A DNA stretch of 43,450 nt from Peptococcaceae bacterium. Its GTDB lineage: Bacteria; Bacillota; Desulfotomaculia; Desulfotomaculales; JACDOK01. The translations under genes were made by a program, and so were the position numbers. The stretch lies in contig JACDOK010000018.1 in the NCBI GenBank assembly GCA_017656185.1, positions 1-43,450 on the forward strand, written 5' to 3'. The notes beneath the pieces were generated by a model that was not told the origin of the DNA, did not search any database, and saw only the letters and a program-made list of their open reading frames with translations. Below, in pieces: positions 42,155 to 43,450 of the stretch; position 1 is the first letter of the stretch; the number at the start of each line of letters is the position of its first letter.

Positions 42155-42203
42155 ATTAATGTCAAAAGATGTCGGGTCCGAGAATTTCCAGTGAGGAAAT
42201 AGA

Positions 42204-42228
42204 TAAAAAAGTAGCTTCAAAAAGCTAC
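42204..42228 (-). terminator. Terminator between the 66-aa gene and pstC
   Basis: On the minus strand GTAGCTT pairs with AAGCTAC around TTTG and is followed by TTTTTTAT. It separates the small gene from the pst operon. Confidence 0.85.
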
Positions 42229-42250
42229 CCTTGGGGGGATGGGGCGCGTA

Positions 42251-42451
42251 CTAGGGGTTTACCTGCGCCCGGTGTAAAATATGGTCCAGGTAAGTGCGCG
42301 GTCCGCGGTTTTCCTCCTGAAGTATCCTGTTTTCTAAATCTTCGAGCCGGCGGTACAAATCATCACGGTGTTCCCGGGTACGCTGCAGCTGTTCCAAAAG
42401 GTACTGCCTTTCGCGAAGCATCTCGGCCAAAGAACTCCGGTAAGGTTTCAA
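42251..42451 (-). CDS. Small coiled-coil protein, 66 aa
   Basis: A TTG start follows AAGGAGGTGATG. The protein is a charged coiled coil (LAEMLRERQYLLEQLQRTRE and LYRRLEDLENRILQEE) with a short tail. It resembles no family I know. It lies between phoB and pstC with its own terminator, so it may be co-transcribed with phoB but not with pst. Function unknown. Confidence 0.62.
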   Translation of the reverse strand: MKPYRSSLAEMLRERQYLLEQLQRTREHRDDLYRRLEDLENRILQEENRGPRTYLDHILHRAQVNP

Positions 42452-42544
42452 AACACATCACCTCCTTAAAATGTGCCATACTAAGAATATATGAGGTATA
42501 TACCATCCTTATAACTGCTTTTTTTTGTTAAATCAATCGTCATA

Positions 42545-43261
42545 TCAAGCACCGGCTCTCCTCATATCTTTGAACCGGTAACCCAGGCCCCGTACCGTTT
42601 CAATATAACGCGGCTTGGAAGGATCCGGTTCAATCTTGCGGCGCAGGTAGCGCACGTGTACATCAACGGTCCTGGTCGCATCCGAGTAATCATAACCCCA
42701 AATCAGATCCATTAACTGGTCACGCGTGAATACCCGCCCGGGATTTGAAGCCATCAAGTGCAGCATCAAAAACTCCTTGCGTGAGAGCTTGACCGGTTCT
42801 CCGCGCACATAAACCTCAAAACGCGCCGGATTAATCACCAAATCCCCGACCTTAATCCGTCTCTCGCCCTCGTCATTACCCTTATTGGCGGCCATACCTG
42901 CCCGCCGGATTTGCGCCTTGACCCGGGCCACCAGTTCCCGGGGGCTGAAAGGTTTGGTGACATAGTCATCGGCTCCGAGCTCAAAACCCAGAACCTTATC
43001 GATCTCCTGATCCCGCGCCGTAAGCATAATAATAGGAATGGATGCGGTGTCCGCGTCGGCCCGTAATTCGCGGCACACCTCAAAACCATCTTTTTCAGGC
43101 AGCATAAGGTCCAGGATGATTAATTCCGGACGGATTTCCCGAGCCAGCTGTAAAGCCTTGACCCCGTCTTCTGCCGTGATAACTTCGTAATGGTTCTTCT
43201 CCAGGTTGAACCTAACCAGTTTCAAAATGTGCGGGTCATCGTCAACTACCAAAACCCGCAT
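42545..43261 (-). CDS. phoB: PhoB/PhoP-type response regulator
   Basis: The 238-residue OmpR/PhoB-family regulator has a receiver domain (VLVVDDDPHILKLV, phospho-acceptor Asp in LIILDLMLPEKDGFE, LTARD, Lys in YVTKPFSPRELVARV) and a winged-helix domain ending in RYIETVRGLGYRF. I use the ATG after GGGAAGTGG; an ATG 18 bases upstream is in frame. Its neighbourhood with pst genes argues for phosphate control. The partner kinase PhoR is not downstream in this window, which is unusual. Confidence 0.92.
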   Translation of the reverse strand: MRVLVVDDDPHILKLVRFNLEKNHYEVITAEDGVKALQLAREIRPELIILDLMLPEKDGFEVCRELRADADTASIPIIMLTARDQEIDKVLGFELGADDYVTKPFSPRELVARVKAQIRRAGMAANKGNDEGERRIKVGDLVINPARFEVYVRGEPVKLSRKEFLMLHLMASNPGRVFTRDQLMDLIWGYDYSDATRTVDVHVRYLRRKIEPDPSKPRYIETVRGLGYRFKDMRRAGA

Positions 43262-43307
43262 GTTACCACTTCCCAGCATATTGACTGATTATATTATAAA
43301 TAGACAT

Positions 43308-43324
43308 TGTTAATATAATGTTAG
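43308..43324 (-). promoter_or_regulatory. Candidate Pho box upstream of phoB
   Basis: On the minus strand CTAACA and TTAACA begin 11 bases apart, the spacing expected for PhoP dimers, about 50 bases upstream of the phoB start. It suggests autoregulation. Confidence 0.5.
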
Positions 43325-43362
43325 CACAGCTTTAAGTTTTAATTAAACCTCTCTTATATGCA

Positions 43363-43385
43363 AAGACCACCGGTTTGCCCGGTGG
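43363..43385 (-). terminator. Terminator of the tRNA-Gly transcript
   Basis: CCACCGGG pairs with CCGGTGG around CAAA and is followed by TCTTTGC on the minus strand, 15 bases after the tRNA 3' end. Confidence 0.65.
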
Positions 43386-43399
43386 CCATCATTTCTTTA

Positions 43400-43450
43400 T
43401 GGAGCGGAAGACGGGATTCGAACCCGCGACCCTCGCCTTGGCAAGGCGAT
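43400..43450 (-). tRNA. tRNA-Gly (anticodon GCC), cut by the window end
   Basis: The visible 3' 51 bases hold the anticodon loop TTGCCAA (GCC), the T-arm CGCGGGTTCGAATCCCGTC, the acceptor strand and an encoded CCA. The 5' part lies beyond the window. Confidence 0.93.

Overview
The window looks like chromosome from an anaerobic, endospore-forming member of the Firmicutes, most like the Desulfotomaculum/Pelotomaculum group (inferred from gene content, not from a search). The evidence is sleB-ypeB, several tiny hydrophobic peptide genes with mother-cell-type promoters, strong AGGAGG ribosome binding sites with many GTG/TTG starts, a tungsten/molybdenum aldehyde:ferredoxin oxidoreductase, class III aminotransferases with a Cys-rich insert, and DsrE2.

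Layout. 1-6.3 kb: small proteins, a PAP2 phosphatase and a three-gene MacAB-like ABC exporter (minus strand). 6.5-10.3 kb: tRNA-Leu, dsrE2-arsR, htpX, a cupin and an MscS channel. 10.8-13.5 kb: a glutamine-type amino acid ABC transporter (glnHPQ, minus strand) behind a cyclic di-AMP (ydaO/yuaA) riboswitch with its own terminator; glnH carries two apparent single-base frameshifts. 13.9-25.3 kb: a PucR-type regulator divergent from a long plus-strand catabolic operon: two class III aminotransferases, aldehyde ferredoxin oxidoreductase, two-subunit 3-oxoacid CoA-transferase, thiolase, M20 deacylase, a scar of lysine 2,3-aminomutase (ablA) and beta-lysine acetyltransferase (ablB). Every step needed to turn beta-lysine through N6-acetyl-beta-lysine and 4-aminobutyrate into acetyl-CoA and succinate has a candidate here. 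25.6-29.7 kb: a dCMP deaminase, a GAF/PAS/GGDEF/HD-GYP cyclic di-GMP protein and tRNA-Cys. 29.7-31.3 kb: the diadenylate cyclase gene cdaA between two low-complexity repeat islands.

31.4-39.5 kb appears to be a sporulation-related island: sleB-ypeB, five 28-29-residue hydrophobic peptide genes in an array partly built by a 217-bp tandem duplication, two related small proteins, two larger unknown proteins ending in the same YWHFPE motif, a short ferritin-like protein, further small unknowns, and two more tandem hydrophobic peptide genes with sigma-K-like promoters. 39.5-43.3 kb: phosphate uptake genes pstC-pstA-pstS with pstS last and no pstB, and a PhoB/PhoP-type response regulator, both regions preceded by TTAACA repeats resembling Pho boxes. 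The window ends in a truncated tRNA-Gly.

The strongest candidates for undescribed biology are the beta-lysine operon, the YWHFPE/small-peptide spore island, and the c-di-AMP-controlled glutamine transporter with the cyclase gene on the same fragment.
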